DNA of 64,000 bases. Origin: Cryptomeria japonica (taxonomy: Eukaryota; Streptophyta; Pinopsida; Cupressales; Cupressaceae). Both the position numbers and the translations under genes were made by a program. The stretch lies in contig NC_081412.1 in assembly GCF_030272615.1 (NCBI RefSeq), forward strand, positions 690,256,083-690,320,082. The letters run 5' to 3'. The notes under the pieces are model-generated. The model was not told the DNA's origin, did no database searches, and worked only from the letters and a program-made list of their open reading frames with translations. Of the stretch, positions 1 through 11,601 are shown piece by piece (position 1 is the stretch's first letter; every line of letters begins with the position of its first letter).

Positions 1-845
1 CACAAAACCAATATTTTGACGTGGAAAACCCAGTAAACGGAAAAATCACGGTGGGAAACCCTACCCACAATCAGATAATACTTTCGCAACAATATGTGAA
101 ATAATTACAATGGGGATTGCACTTGCAATCAAGCCAATAGCCTAGAGCTCACTACTCATCATAAAAGAGAAGTCTCACTAACTTACAAAAGCATTGGACT
201 ACAATTCAGAAAGAATGAATTGTGAAAGTAGCATCTCCTAATGCTTGATACAGTTCTGATTAAGCATAGATGTTTGTCCTGCAACACCAAAACCTTTAGC
301 TGAATGATATAACAATATTTTCACATAAACCTTCCTCTAATAATGCAAACATAACCATCTATCCCATACCATACCATTGATCCCAAAAACTATATCCAAT
401 TATATGAATAGGTCACTTATAAATACAAATCATCAATCTTATTAATAAGGTCAGCTAAACCCTAAACCCATAAACCCATAATTACAAAAAATAAATCACA
501 TAATATCACTGGACCAATACTATGATTTACATTACATATCATGGACCTAAAACAAATTCTCAAATAATTATATCCACTGGAAATCACGCTAAGGACAATC
601 ACCAACATGTTTCACCAACCGGTAGAAACCCTTAGTGCAATAACATAGAAAGTCTAACCGGATCTAAATAGGACCACCATAACAGCACGCTAGCCAATGC
701 AAAGTCACCAAAATATTAGGACATGATCAAAAAACACCTTCAACACACTTGAAACCATTTCCATAAGCCAGACCAAAATCATCTAACCAAATCATCAAAT
801 ATTACTAACCGGTACTGGGAACATAAGAGATAGCTACTGGAGCAT
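1..845 (-). repeat. CopX left LTR (3' LTR of a minus-strand element), partial
   Basis: Collinear with 4111-4935, the right LTR of the same element; for example both carry the hairpin module beginning ATTTTGACRTGGAAAACC, the same AAACCCTAAACCCATAAACCC stretch and the same TAAGAGATAGCTACT end. The outer ~150 bp lie left of the window. The homology stops at 845, where a different LTR (LTR_Y) begins. No coding potential. Confidence 0.8.
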
Positions 846-2868
846 TGTTGAACATAGATGTCACTGAGAGGGGGGGGTGAATAAGTGATTTACAAATCTT
901 TTCCCTTTTTCAATCTATGTGTATATGCCAGTTAATTGATCTAACATAAAGTAGACATATCGGTTAGGTGGGAAGATAATACAAAAGAAATCACACATAA
1001 AAGGGACATCACATAATATAGATGTACAAGGAAACCCCAAGATGAGAAAAACCTTGGTGAGAAGCTGGAGACTACTGCTCCAATATAGCCTCACAATGAA
1101 AACCTTAGTTACAACATTTAGGGCACCAACCCAAGGAGTACCACTCCTGCTTTAGGGCACCAACCCAAGGAGTACCACTCTTTCTTTAGGGCACCAACCC
1201 AAGGAGCACCAACCCCTGATTTTAGGGCACCAACCCAAGGAGAGCCAACTCCTACACTGAGCTCCAACTCAGTGATTACAAGATCATCTCATAAATACAA
1301 AAGTAATATTCCTATTACAAAAGAACTTTGTAACTCTCATGAATGTCTCTCCACCAATTCACCTCTACATAGATCTCTGACAATTCTCGGTCACCTTCTC
1401 TCTATTGCAACCTTATATCCTGCTGCAACCCTATCTCCTGCTACAACCTTATCGATTTAGCTTCTAATACGTCTTTTATATTTAGCCATTTGTAGCATAA
1501 TTTTAGGCCTTGTGTTTGGTCAATTACATGCATGATGTGGTTTCCTTTACCCACTTTGATCTGCAAGATCAGTCTGTACTAGATCTCTATTTTTTTCTTG
1601 ATCTCAAGTTGTAATCCTCTGCCTTCATTCCTTGAGCTTTGCAATCGCTATTAAATGATGGACTAGTCGCCAACAACCTCACCGATACACTACACCGACA
1701 TGTGCATGCATGCCACTTCAACTCCACATGGAACCTTTGTTGGAATCCACCTTGGCTCACTATGTCAGTCCGACTTGGTCATCGACCAACAACACACAAC
1801 CAGGTTTATCTATCAGTTCACAAACCCTGCTAGTTATACCCTAGCCAGTCTTCCTTCAACTCTAAACTTTGCTTCTCTTTGGGTGGAACACCTTTACTAG
1901 TCACTCACATGCCAAACCATAGCATGCTCATCTTTATTGGACAAGATCCTTTAACTTTTTCTCTTTTTCTTGCTTACCGATGAACATCTATACCGGCAGT
2001 ATCTTCTCCATGTATACAGGTAACATACCATGCATACCGGTGGCACCAAAATTCATCTTCAATCCGGTTGCACTCTTTGTCTACAACTGCTCAACCTTGC
2101 CTTCTTCATCATTTGACTGGTTCTCCTATCAAATAGTTTGTTAAAGTGACAAACATATCCTTCAATATTTATATTGACAACTCATCATGCCTACCCGACA
2201 AATCTAGTGCATATCTTTGATCTCATGCACTTAAGGCAACTTAGTGTTTCACTAGTTGATCTGGTGTGAGCTTTCAATCACCTTCCATCTACTCTTATGT
2301 CTTATCTCAAAGAACTATGATGTATTCCATGCAAAATAGGAGATAAGCCCCTCTTACCGATGGGAGAGGATCCTTGTCATCTCATTATTCTTCTGACATT
2401 GCATTGACATGCATTGGGTGACATTGGCCATATACATCTTCAATCACACAAACATGATCTGATTGAGCACACTCACTGCCAGAATTCTCTTAATCCTATG
2501 GGAGTCCTATAGATTGACATACAACAACATATTGGTGGCCTGCACATACTTCACCTCTAGTGTTGATGTGATTTTTGTAACATTTTGTCTCTTCATCATA
2601 ATCAACATCCCAACATCTTGCTCTTTTGTCGATTGGCAACAATGCACTGCCAACATGTCACATACCAGACTGCAGTCCTTATGTCTTCAACATAAGCCAA
2701 CACTAACCTATGTATTGGTGACTCCAATAGCCATTATGCAAGATGTCATTCTCTTTCTTATCGGTGACCTACTATGCTAGTTGACATCAATGACAACACT
2801 ACTCATACATCTCCCATACTGATTGCCATCCTATACCAGTTGACATCAATGACAACACAATGCCAATA
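846..2868 (-). repeat. LTR_Y, ~2-kb copia-type LTR inserted in the CopX LTR
   Basis: Begins TGTTGAACATAG and ends ATGCCAATA directly before a polypurine tract read on the minus strand (2869-2880). Near its start it has the G-run motif (GAGAGGGGGGGGTGAAT) that marks the 3' end of minus-oriented copia LTRs throughout this window. It is not homologous to the CopX LTR at 3957-5138, so it belongs to another element whose internal part is mostly gone. Small ORFs inside it look like chance. Confidence 0.6.
1117..1254. repeat. four tandem ~34-bp repeats inside LTR_Y
   Basis: Four consecutive copies of a unit starting TTTAGGGCACCAACCCAAGG, followed by a more variable AGTACCACTCC-like tail. The copies differ by a few bases. 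Tandem repeats of this size in an LTR are often U3 or 5'-leader elements; here the role is unknown. Confidence 0.9.
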
Positions 2869-2880
2869 ATCTCCCCCTTT
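2869..2880 (-). promoter_or_regulatory. polypurine tract (plus-strand primer) next to LTR_Y
   Basis: On the minus strand this reads AAAGGGGGAGAT, identical to the tracts of Cop-B, Cop-D, Cop-E and Cop-F here, and it abuts the LTR end. It would prime second-strand DNA synthesis. Confidence 0.8.
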
Positions 2881-2914
2881 GGAATTGATGTTAACACATG
2901 TAGTATCCGACATA

Positions 2915-3901
2915 CTAACATGATTTATCCTTATTCCTTCTAAATCTAGGTTTGCTCTGATATTCTGGATTAGGCTTATAATTCCTCATAAATATTTCTT
3001 GATTCTTAGTAGCTCTCTTAGGATATCTAGAAGAAAAATGACCAATCTTATTGCATGAAAAATATTTAAAAGGGACTTTTCCTTCATACTTACTTCCAGC
3101 GGGTCCTTTAGGGATTCTTCTAGAAATTAGAGCTTCCAACTCTTCAAGTTATTTGTCTTCTCTCTCAATGTCTTCCAAGTCTTTAGCATACAATTCCTTC
3201 CAATCTATCTTCTACTTACTGGAAGTAGATGCTTTAAATGTATTCTCTATTTTAGTAGCACTCAGATCTCCAAGTTCCTCAAGCTCAAAAGCAGTCAATT
3301 TCCTAAGTAATGTGTCTTTGGTAACAGGGGTACTTGACATTCTCTGAAGTTCATTAATTGCAGTAGCCTTCATCTTGTAAGTTGGAGGTAGAACTCTCTG
3401 AATATTTGACACAACCTCATCCTCACTAACTGATCTGCTACAACATTTGATTCCCATGACAATTTCATTCACTCTATCCATGAAAGAACTAATCTTCACA
3501 TCTCCTTCCATATTCAAAGTTTCGTATCTTACCTGAAAGCCTTCAAGGTTTGCAATCTTTACTTTTTGGTCACCTTCATAAATATTATCAAGCTTTATCC
3601 AAATTTTCTTTTCATTCTCCAACTCTATGACATTCAATAGCTTTTCATTAGATAGGGCACTCAACAATGCCTTTTTTTCTCTAACATCATTTTCAACTCC
3701 ATTCTATTCATCACCAAATGTTGATGTTCCAGAATTAGGATCATGAGGTATATAACCTTTCTCCACTATCTCCCAAACTTCAGCTCCAAGACATCTCAGA
3801 TGAATCTTCATTCGCTCCTTCCATATCTTGTAATTTGTTCCATCAAATCTAGGACTCTCCTTCCAGTAGGGATTAAATGTGGAACTAGATGCAGATGCCA
3901 C
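2915..3901 (-). pseudogene. copia gag remnant (CopX), no pol behind it
   Basis: Minus-strand gag in three pieces: 3901-3704 (start MASASSSTFNPYW, then the FDGTNYKIWKERM motif of plant copia Gag N-termini), 3667-3212 (UBN2-type Gag core with KIWIKLDNIYEGD and LPPTYKMKATAINEL) and 3139-2915 (basic tail with a zinc knuckle). The knuckle reads YFSCNKIGHFSSRY, so the first and last cysteines of the CCHC box are replaced by tyrosine. Breaks are a TAG after FGDE and stops near 3211 and 3150. Only ~35 bp separate the gag end from the PPT, so protease, integrase, RT and RNase H are absent. Either a deletion joined LTR_Y/PPT to the CopX gag, or this is a gag-only element; I favour deletion because the two flanking LTRs differ. 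Confidence 0.8.
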
Positions 3902-3941
3902 CAGATCTCCTCAAGTGGTTAAGCTTCTGCACAGAGGACCT

Positions 3942-3954
3942 TGCTCTGATACCA
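3942..3954 (-). other. primer binding site, initiator tRNA-Met type (CopX)
   Basis: Minus strand reads TGGTATCAGAGCA, the standard copia PBS complementary to the 3' end of initiator tRNA-Met. It lies two bases inside the LTR end at 3957. Confidence 0.9.
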
Positions 3955-3956
3955 AT

Positions 3957-5138
3957 TGTTAGGTAGATGTGATACTGGGAGAAAACTGAAGGGGGGGGGA
4001 GGGGTGAATCGATTTTCTATCAGTAATCAGAACTATTGCATATTATAACCTTTATATCAAAGTACAAGGAAACCAACACAATGAAAGATAAAACATGAAG
4101 GCACAATACACACAACACCAATATTTTGACATGGAAAACCCTACCTACAATTAGATAATACTTCTCCACCAGTATGTGAACTAATTAAAATAGGGATTGC
4201 ACTTGCAATCAAGCCAACAACCTAGAGCTCACTAGTCATCACAAAAGAGAAGCCTCACTAACTTAAAAATGCATCAGACTACAATCTAGAAATAATGAAT
4301 TGTGAAAGTAGCATCTCCTAATGCTTGATACAGTTCTGGTTAAGCACAAATGTCTGCCCTGCAACACAAAAACCTTTTGCTGAATGATATAACAATGTTT
4401 TCACATAAACCTTCCTCTGATAATGTAGACATAACCATCAATCTTATACCATACCATTGATCTCAAAAACCATATCCAATTACATGAATAAGTCGCCTAT
4501 AAATACAGATCATCAACCTTATTGATAAGGTCGGCTAAACCCTAAACCCATAAACCCATAATTACAAAAATTACATCACACGATAGCACCAAACCAATAT
4601 TATGATTTACATTACATATCATGGACCTAAAACAAATTACCAAACAATTATATCCATCGGAAATCACACTAAGACCAATCACCAACACGTTTCACCAACC
4701 GGTAGAAACCCTCAGTGCAATAACACAGAAAGTCTAACTGGATCCAAATTGGACCACCATAATAGAATGCTAGCCAATGCAAAGTCACCAAACAATTAGG
4801 ACACAATAAAGAAGCACCTTCAACATGCTTGAAACCATTTCCATAAGCCGGACCAAAATCATCTAACCAAATCGTCGAATATCGCTAATTGGTAAAGCTA
4901 ACAAGTACCGGGAAATACCAACCGAGAACATAAGAGATAGCTACTTGAACACCAAATCATGAACCAAAAAATATGGCAAGCATATAACCATCCTAAATAA
5001 GCATCCAAAAACCGAAACTAGGAATCTGATCATACCAAATCATAATCGCAGCCAAAACCAAGATAAACACCAAGTCTAACCGAGATACAGTGTTGACATC
5101 AATGGAAAAACTTAACCAAATCCAACATATTGCCAATA
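3957..5138 (-). repeat. CopX right LTR (5' LTR of a minus-strand element)
   Basis: Starts TGTTAGGTAG next to the PBS and ends near TTGCCAATA; 4111-4935 is collinear with 1-845. It carries the G-run (3990-4006) and the hairpin module (about 4118-4150). On its right the LINE reverse transcriptase resumes in the middle of its GDP motif, which fixes the boundary to within a few bases. Confidence 0.8.
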
Positions 5139-7036
5139 GGATCACCCTACCTTATCCCTCTCAAAATTTCAAAGAAACCATATGGAGATCAATTAACGAG
5201 CATTGAGAAGGGAGGAATGAAAATACAATTATAAATTAAGTTAATGCAACTTTTTGAAAAATCAAAATCTTCTGAACATTTGCATAAAAATATTTGATCC
5301 ACTTTGTCATATGCCTTGTTGATGTCCAACTTTATCATCATACTAGGATGTCAATTCACTTGTAAGGAGTGAATATCTTCTTAAGCTATAATAACTCCAT
5401 CCAAAATGGATCTCCTTGGGACAAACCTAGTTTGTTCCTTTGAAATAATCTTAGGAAGAACTTCCTTTAATCTATTTGCTATTTTTTTTAAAAGATCTTG
5501 TAAAGGGTGTTACACAAGGAAATGGGTCTAAAATATCCAAAATTTGAAGTCTTATCTTTTTTTGGAATTAATTCTATAAAAATATTATTGATTTCCTTCA
5601 AAAATCTACCCGAGTTTCTCACTACTTCTAATGCATCTATAAGCTCCTGACCAATGATTGGCTAGCATCTCTGAAAGAAACATGCAGGGAATCCATCTAG
5701 CCCTGGAGATTTGTTTGAATGCATCTATTTTAGAGCTTTCTTTACTTCCTAAAATTTTATCCTTTTGTTAAGCTTTGAGTTGTCTTCATCTGATATAATC
5801 TTTGAGATATTACTCAAAAACTCATTTTGAGGTCCTAGAGTTGATCCCTCTAGATCCTCTATGTTGATTGTTTGATCATCTTCTATTCTCAAAATTTTGT
5901 TGATTTCCCTTCTCTGTTTGGTGTTGTTATGAAAGAAATTTGAGCTTCTATCCCCTAATTTGAGCCAAACATCTCTTGATTTTTGCCTCCAAAATATTTC
6001 TTGTTTTGCTAGGATTTCTTCATACCCCTATAATAGCTCCTTCTCCTTAAGGAATCTAATTTGATCCATCCTTGAAACTAAAACTGCTAAATTCAAGAGC
6101 TCCATTTATTTTTCCACTATGATTTTTTCTTGAAAAAATGTTTAGAAAGTTTTCCTTATTCCAAAGAAGAAGTTTTTGCTTGATCTTCTTCAGTTTTGAG
6201 GTAAAGCAAAAGAGCTTTGATCCTTCAAAACTCTCTTCATTCCATCATTTTTTTATTAATGAATCAAAAGCTTGATTTCTCATCCATATTTTTTTGAATT
6301 TGAAGGGGCAATTGATTGGTTTCTTATCACCTATGATCAAAAGCTGAATTGGGATATGGTTAGAGCTTGATATAGGCAAAATTGCTTATTTCATTGCAAA
6401 AGAAGCTTTAGAAAGATCTCCTTTAAAGAAAAATCTATCTAGTTTCTCTACTGTATAGCTAAAGACCAATCTTCTGTTATTCCAAGTAAAAATCCTATTT
6501 TCTATCTCAATATTCAGTAGGTTATTTATGTTTGCTCATTCTTTGAGGTCTTTTTGAGACTAAGATTCCCTCTAATTGCCTCCAAACTTTTCTAAAAGAT
6601 GTAGCATTGCATTAAAATCTTTGACTATCACTATAGATTGTTGAAAGAAAGTATTCATAATATTTTCTATCTCTTCCCATAAAGATAATTTTATATTGAT
6701 TTTTATAAGCGCATAAATGTTGAAGATATTTATGTTAATGTTCTCCTGAAAGTTGGAGATATTTCCATTTATCTAGTTTTTATCAGAGGAGAGATGTTGA
6801 AAAGATATTTTCCTAGGATTCTATAGAAGAGTCATCCCTCATGCTACACCTATGGATTCCACTAAAACCACCTCCCATTAACCCAATTTTTTTGTGAAAG
6901 AGGAGATATGTTCTTTGTCTAATTTGGTCTCCTGTAGTAAGACCACCTTAGGCTTGGACCTTTTTATATATCTCCTAAATATTCATTGTTTTGAGGGGAC
7001 ATTCAATCCCCTTACATTATAAGAGATTATCTTCAT
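5139..7036 (-). pseudogene. LINE (L1-type) ORF2: endonuclease and reverse transcriptase, 3'-truncated
   Basis: Minus strand. A start at 7036 opens with MKIISYNVRGLN, followed about 25 codons later by VVLLQETKLD, the first two signature blocks of the APE-type endonuclease of plant L1 LINEs. Further on, the RT region contains SILDGVIIAQE and MMIKLDINKAYDKV (RT block with the first catalytic Asp) and ends at RGIR-stop-GDP at 5139, where CopX interrupts the conserved RQGDPLSP motif; the CAG codon for Gln has become TAG. Many stops and frameshifts lie between. The YADD box, the rest of RT and the poly-A tail would lie left of the window. Function in life: target-primed retrotransposition. Confidence 0.85.
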
Positions 7037-7593
7037 TATTAGGGGAAAAGGGAATTCCCTTTATCTTTTCTCTAAAGATTTGAAAATTTTAATTTATTGC
7101 ATTATTCCCCTTCCAAAGATCTTAGTGTTTCCAAAGATTTCCTTCCTCTTCTAATCTTTGGGGTATTGGCCACGCTATGATTTCTTTTTAAAGGAATGTT
7201 GTTGCAAGATGCCAAATGATTACATATCTCTTTTCCCTTTGATGGGTGCTTTTGCATATGTGAATGTTGAGGTTAAATCAATCTCAGTTGACTCATCCAT
7301 ATTAAAAATCTTATTGATTAAATCTTGTTTCTAGTGCCATGATTCCTCATATTCTCCTCTTTGTAGAGATGAGATGCCTAAGAAATTGCAGACTACTACA
7401 AAATCCCCAGTAAGAGGAGAGGATATTCCAAATTTTTCCTTATTTGAGTGAAATAATGGAGAGGGGATCAATAAGGGAAGAAGGTCTACTTGAGGCTCAA
7501 GAATATCTGAGATATCCTTAGAAGGACTGACCATTTCCTTAAGAGGAATTGTGTGTTTATAAGAACAACTTTTAGGAGGCAATGATAGAGATT
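7037..7593 (-). pseudogene. LINE ORF1 3' end and ORF1-ORF2 spacer
   Basis: Left-hand continuation of the LINE ORF1 cut by ZK-1 at 7594. An open stretch at 7582-7331 is rich in Ser/Pro/Leu with no recognisable domain, as is usual for the variable C-terminus of LINE ORF1. The ~300 bp before the ORF2 start at 7036 have no further coding signal. Assignment rests on position and strand between the DUF4283 part (17641-19482) and the endonuclease. Confidence 0.6.
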
Positions 7594-8728
7594 TGATGAA
7601 TACTAAGAGGGGGGTGAATTAGTATACCTAAAAATCTTACCAAACACTTAAGCAGTTTTACTGCAGATTGGTATAGCCCTTTAAACTGTAAACTAGTTAA
7701 TACACAAACAAGCCAAATAGCAAATAAAGAATTCACCCACAATAACAAAATCACCATAACATAAGATATTTGACTTGGAAACCCAAATGGAAAAAACCAC
7801 AGTGAGTAAAACTCACAAGTCTACTATCTATAGAGTAGCAACCAGACTGGTTAAGGTTAGACCGGGTAAGGCCTTACAATGTTCTTCACCAGAATAGATC
7901 CTGTTAGGAATCTCGATCTTTGTTAGGAGATAAGTCCTATTAAAGACTACCCTATTAAAGGATTTCAGATCCACAACTGTGAACCACCTTGTTAGAAGAT
8001 TTAGAACAGGCTTAACTGAGCCTACCCGGTTAAGGGTTTCTAACTTGTCGAATAGATTAGTAATCAATAAGTAAGTGATCTAGAAAGTAGCACAAAATTC
8101 TTAGTTATATCCTTGATTTCTCTCTATTAATGCATTGCAACATTACTTCAGTCTTTTGTCCTTCGCATGTTCAATCTTTGTCGTAAGATACTTTTGCAAA
8201 GACCCAGTCTTCTTGCACAACTCTTTTAAAACCCTAGACATGATTTCCTCATATAGGAATGTAATTTCATGCCAGTCCAATGAGATTAGACTATAATTTT
8301 CTAGGTACAATGCATATAGACACAATTTGTAACACAACATAGAATCACCACATCAGTGTCGATGGATGATAGCTCATCACACTTTACAAGTTTGTCGGTT
8401 AACAAAACAAAGTATACTGATTTACAAACAAAGACTGGTAAACTGGAACATAGTGTTCCGATCTTAAAAATATTGGCTGCCACTTGGGGTCCTCGAACTG
8501 CTTGAGGTTCTCATACCACTTGAGGTCCTCGTTCATGCTTTAACTAGTAAGCTCCTTCTCCAGACATTGATAGTATTCTACAAACAAAGACTATGCATAC
8601 ATTGGCATATATTACCGATTTGAACAATACATCACATACTACCGGTTGAGAATAACTTATATAACAAATAAGTGTGTGTCCATCAGTGACAATCACAACG
8701 AAGTACAAACATCATCAAAATGCCAACA
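7594..8728 (-). repeat. ZK-1 left (3') LTR
   Basis: Matches 16534-17640 along its length. It shows the G-run near its start (7606-7618), the hairpin module (about 7771-7817) and the terminal GCCAACA before the PPT. Dispersed copies of ACCGGT-like sequence and a series of TTAGGA/GTTAAGG repeats (7850-8045) are typical of the window's copia LTRs. Confidence 0.9.
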
Positions 8729-8740
8729 ATCTCCCCCTTT
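8729..8740 (-). promoter_or_regulatory. ZK-1 polypurine tract
   Basis: Minus strand AAAGGGGGAGAT directly next to the LTR; same sequence as in the copia elements of the window. Confidence 0.85.
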
Positions 8741-9019
8741 AGAATTGATGGCAACACTTAGGAAAATTTGACATCTAAATTCTTACAAAACAAAAATGAT
8801 GCCATAATCAAAATTACTCCACCTAAGCATATACACTACTCCCTATGCCAAAATTACAAGCATGTACAACTAAAATTTTCAGTCAATACCACTCCTCGTT
8901 TGCCAACAATGACAAAGTAATGGAAACATGTCACAAAGATTTACCAAAATCATATTGCATAACATGAAAATAGAGTATATTTTTATGACAATAATGAGTA
9001 AAACTTTTCAAAAATAAAT

Positions 9020-9521
9020 TTAAAGTTTTTCAGAAATTCCTTCATGTCTGTAGGCCAAGTATCTAGGAGTGAGGTAACAATTTTACTCTATGTCTTCATC
9101 TAGAATGCTAACTCCTCCATGGAATCTATAGTGCTCAATTCCTGAGTGACAATGATGGCTTCCATGTTCATAAAACACTTCTGAATAATCTGCAACTTAG
9201 GTAACAAAAGTAACTGAAGTTCCTGTAGATTTTGAGTCTGCTTGCAGATCTTTGAATCAATCATGGAAACCTGTTGCCTATGAGTCTATACAATCTGCCC
9301 ATAGACTATGAAGGAATCATATGGCACTTTGAAGGTCTCTATATTCTTCTTTAATTTTGATTGGAGTTGATCTTTCTTCTTCATAGCATCCTCACATAAT
9401 AGATTGGGCTGGCAGATTTTGCTCAAAAGTTTATGTCCTTCAGCCATTGCCAAACTGATATCATCCCTTTGATGGATCAACTTGTCTCTATCTTTGTTAA
9501 ATTGCTTCACCAATGCAAATT
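9020..9521 (-). pseudogene. ZK-1 ORF2, C-terminal part
   Basis: If element W and one copy of its target duplication are removed, the frame runs straight from the N-terminal part (KALKF) into ALVKQFNKDRDKLIHQRDD here, confirming one ORF. This part is helical and coiled-coil-like, rich in Lys, Gln and Leu. TAG interrupts it after YGQIV, probably a former CAG. A block near the end (TSLLDTWPTDMKEFLKNF) resembles the end of the ZK-2 ORF2. No known domain recognised. Confidence 0.6.
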
Positions 9522-10027
9522 TGTTGGTATAAATAATTATTCATCTTGGATATTATTAGACTATACTTAAGTTTACTTAGGAAATGCATTTCATAGTAGT
9601 TTGCGTATGAGACACTTGGGTGTTTGTGCCACATTGGGATAGTGTGTGTAGGATAATTTCCACCTTTTATGGTGTTGATCTTGTTGTTACACTCCACATT
9701 CAGTGGGTGATCCACCTCATGTGGACTATTATATTATTTCTCCTACCTACCCACACCTATTTCCTACTTACCCTTGTTTCTTATTGAGCCACTTGTCATG
9801 TTTGTATGCTCACATATCACTAGCCTTGCCTATATAAGAAGGCTCATCTACATTGTTTGTATGGGAAATCAATCTATATCTTGTAATGATCCAGTTGATC
9901 ATATTTTGCATCTTGATAGAATACAGTTTATTCCTATCATCTATTTTGTCTCTCTTCTTTGTGCTTTCCATTGCCTCTTGATCTTGGCAAAATCTCACAT
10001 GGTATCAGAGCTGGTCAATGTCTCACA
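9522..10027 (+). repeat. W 5' LTR
   Basis: Starts TGTTGGTATAAAT. A TATA box (TATATAA, 9831-9837) lies about 195 bp before the LTR end. It contains one internal copy of the PBS sequence at 10000-10011. Confidence 0.9.
9831..9837 (+). promoter_or_regulatory. putative TATA box in the W 5' LTR
   Basis: CCTATATAAG context, also present in the 3' LTR at 11911-11917. Position within the LTR fits a U3 promoter. Confidence 0.6.
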
Positions 10028-10067
10028 TGGTATCAGAGCTGGTACAAATCTCACATGGTATCAAAGC
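10000..10067 (+). repeat. three PBS-like copies in tandem (28-bp period) at the W LTR/leader junction
   Basis: TGGTATCAGAGC at 10000-10011 and 10028-10039 and TGGTATCAAAGC at 10056-10067, each preceded by TCTCACA. The second copy directly abuts the LTR end set by the target duplication and is the likely functional PBS. The first lies inside the LTR; the matching copy in the 3' LTR is at 12073-12084. Confidence 0.9.
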
Positions 10068-11591
10068 CATTAGAGTGTCATTGGTTTGCCATTTGAGAGA
10101 AATTTGATGCTATTCGGGGTTTACATTTTGGAGTTTTCTATTGTAGGTTATTATTGAAGCTTGATGGGTCAAATTTGAGGTCACCATTGGATTTAGGAGG
10201 CCCAAGAAAGTCAGTTATGCCTTTTGTTTCATCCAAATCAGACTTCAGAGGCCAAATCTAGAGGCATTTGAAGTTTGACACTGTGGCGGAAATTTTCCAG
10301 AAATTATAATGTTGCACGCAATTTTCAAATAGTGATATCTCACTCATCCGGACTCCTTTTTTTGAGCAATGTTTTTTGTTTTGGGGTAGAATTTCATGAT
10401 CTATATAGTGGTGCAGGAGTTTTTGGATTTTCGGATACAAGTTTTTTGGAAATCATGAAATCCTGATTTTTACAACTTTGGAGGCTTTGTTTGGGCTCAT
10501 ATGGACTCCTTTTCAGGTGTTTTTTTTTTGAGAGTGCATAATTTTTTGTCTACTTTCATAATATGCCTGTAGTTTGTAGTGATTTTGAGTAGAAATTGTA
10601 CTTTCAATATTTGGCTATTCTTGACATATTTGGTACTTGCATTTTGCTTGGATATTAGTTTAGATCTCTAGCAGTATTTGTTGAAGTATCTTATATCTCA
10701 TTTTGAGAAGTTGTAATAATTGAAATTAAAATTCCACTTTTCCATTATTTGCAAGTGCCAACATGATCTTTTTATGAGGGGTCAGTTATTCATTTATATC
10801 TCTTGGTGAAATTCCATTCATAGGCATCTTCCTCTGTAGTATTATACAAGACTTCTTTGTTGGTGGCATCATTTTCATGTTTCTAGATTTGAATATTTTA
10901 TCATGATGTATTCTCTTACTTGAGCAATGTTATACTCACACTATCATAAAGTCCCACACTTCTTTGTATCTTGTCATTGTTGACATATTTGATGTAATCC
11001 TCTTGTACACATAGATTAGGAATATCTTGTGAGACTTGGTGCATGGCTCTAGTTGAGACTTAGATTGTACACATTTGTGCATGGCTCCCATCAGAATTGG
11101 ATTGTACCAGTATTTTTGCTATTTTTGAGTATCCAAATGATGCTCACAATAGGCTGTCTCTATGCCTAATCCTCATTTTGTTGCAGCAAGTGATTCATTA
11201 TCATCAACTTGGTACCTAGTATTGTCACACTTTGACATTATTGGTGCAGCATTGGATCTCTTTCTTCCTTATGGGGAGGTATTTTGGTCATCATCATTGG
11301 ACCATCTTTGTAGGAGATTCAACATTGAGGGGGGTCTTCATGGTCTCTTCTTCTCTCTTATGGGAGGGACATAGTTTTGTTCTTCTCATTCATCATTGAG
11401 AGCATTGTGTGCTTTCATCATCTCTCTTTTGGGGGAGGGTTTTTTCCCATTGGGTTTTTCTCTCTTTCCTCACTTTGTGGGAGATTGCATTTGCATTTGT
11501 ACATGGGTACCTAACATGGCCTCGTAGTCAGGACCCATCTCGCATTTCTTAGTTGCATTGTAGACTTTAGTACATTCCCCTAAGTTGCACT
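10068..11591 (+). other. W internal region, no coding signal
   Basis: AT-rich sequence with several T-runs. No zinc knuckle, protease, integrase or RT motif in any frame. Text near 11490-11580 (ACATGGGTACCTAACATGG) precedes the PPT. Confidence 0.7.
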
Positions 11592-11601
11592 TAAGGAGGG
11601 G
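11592..11601 (+). promoter_or_regulatory. W polypurine tract
   Basis: AAGGAGGGG immediately before the TGTTGG start of the right LTR. Confidence 0.75.

Noticed and set aside
3985-4010. G-runs as G-quadruplexes
   Set aside because: Each is a single run; no four G-tracts in close spacing.
10028-10039. TGGTATCAGAGC motifs as tRNA gene pieces
   Set aside because: They are primer binding sites next to LTR ends; no cloverleaf or A/B boxes around them.
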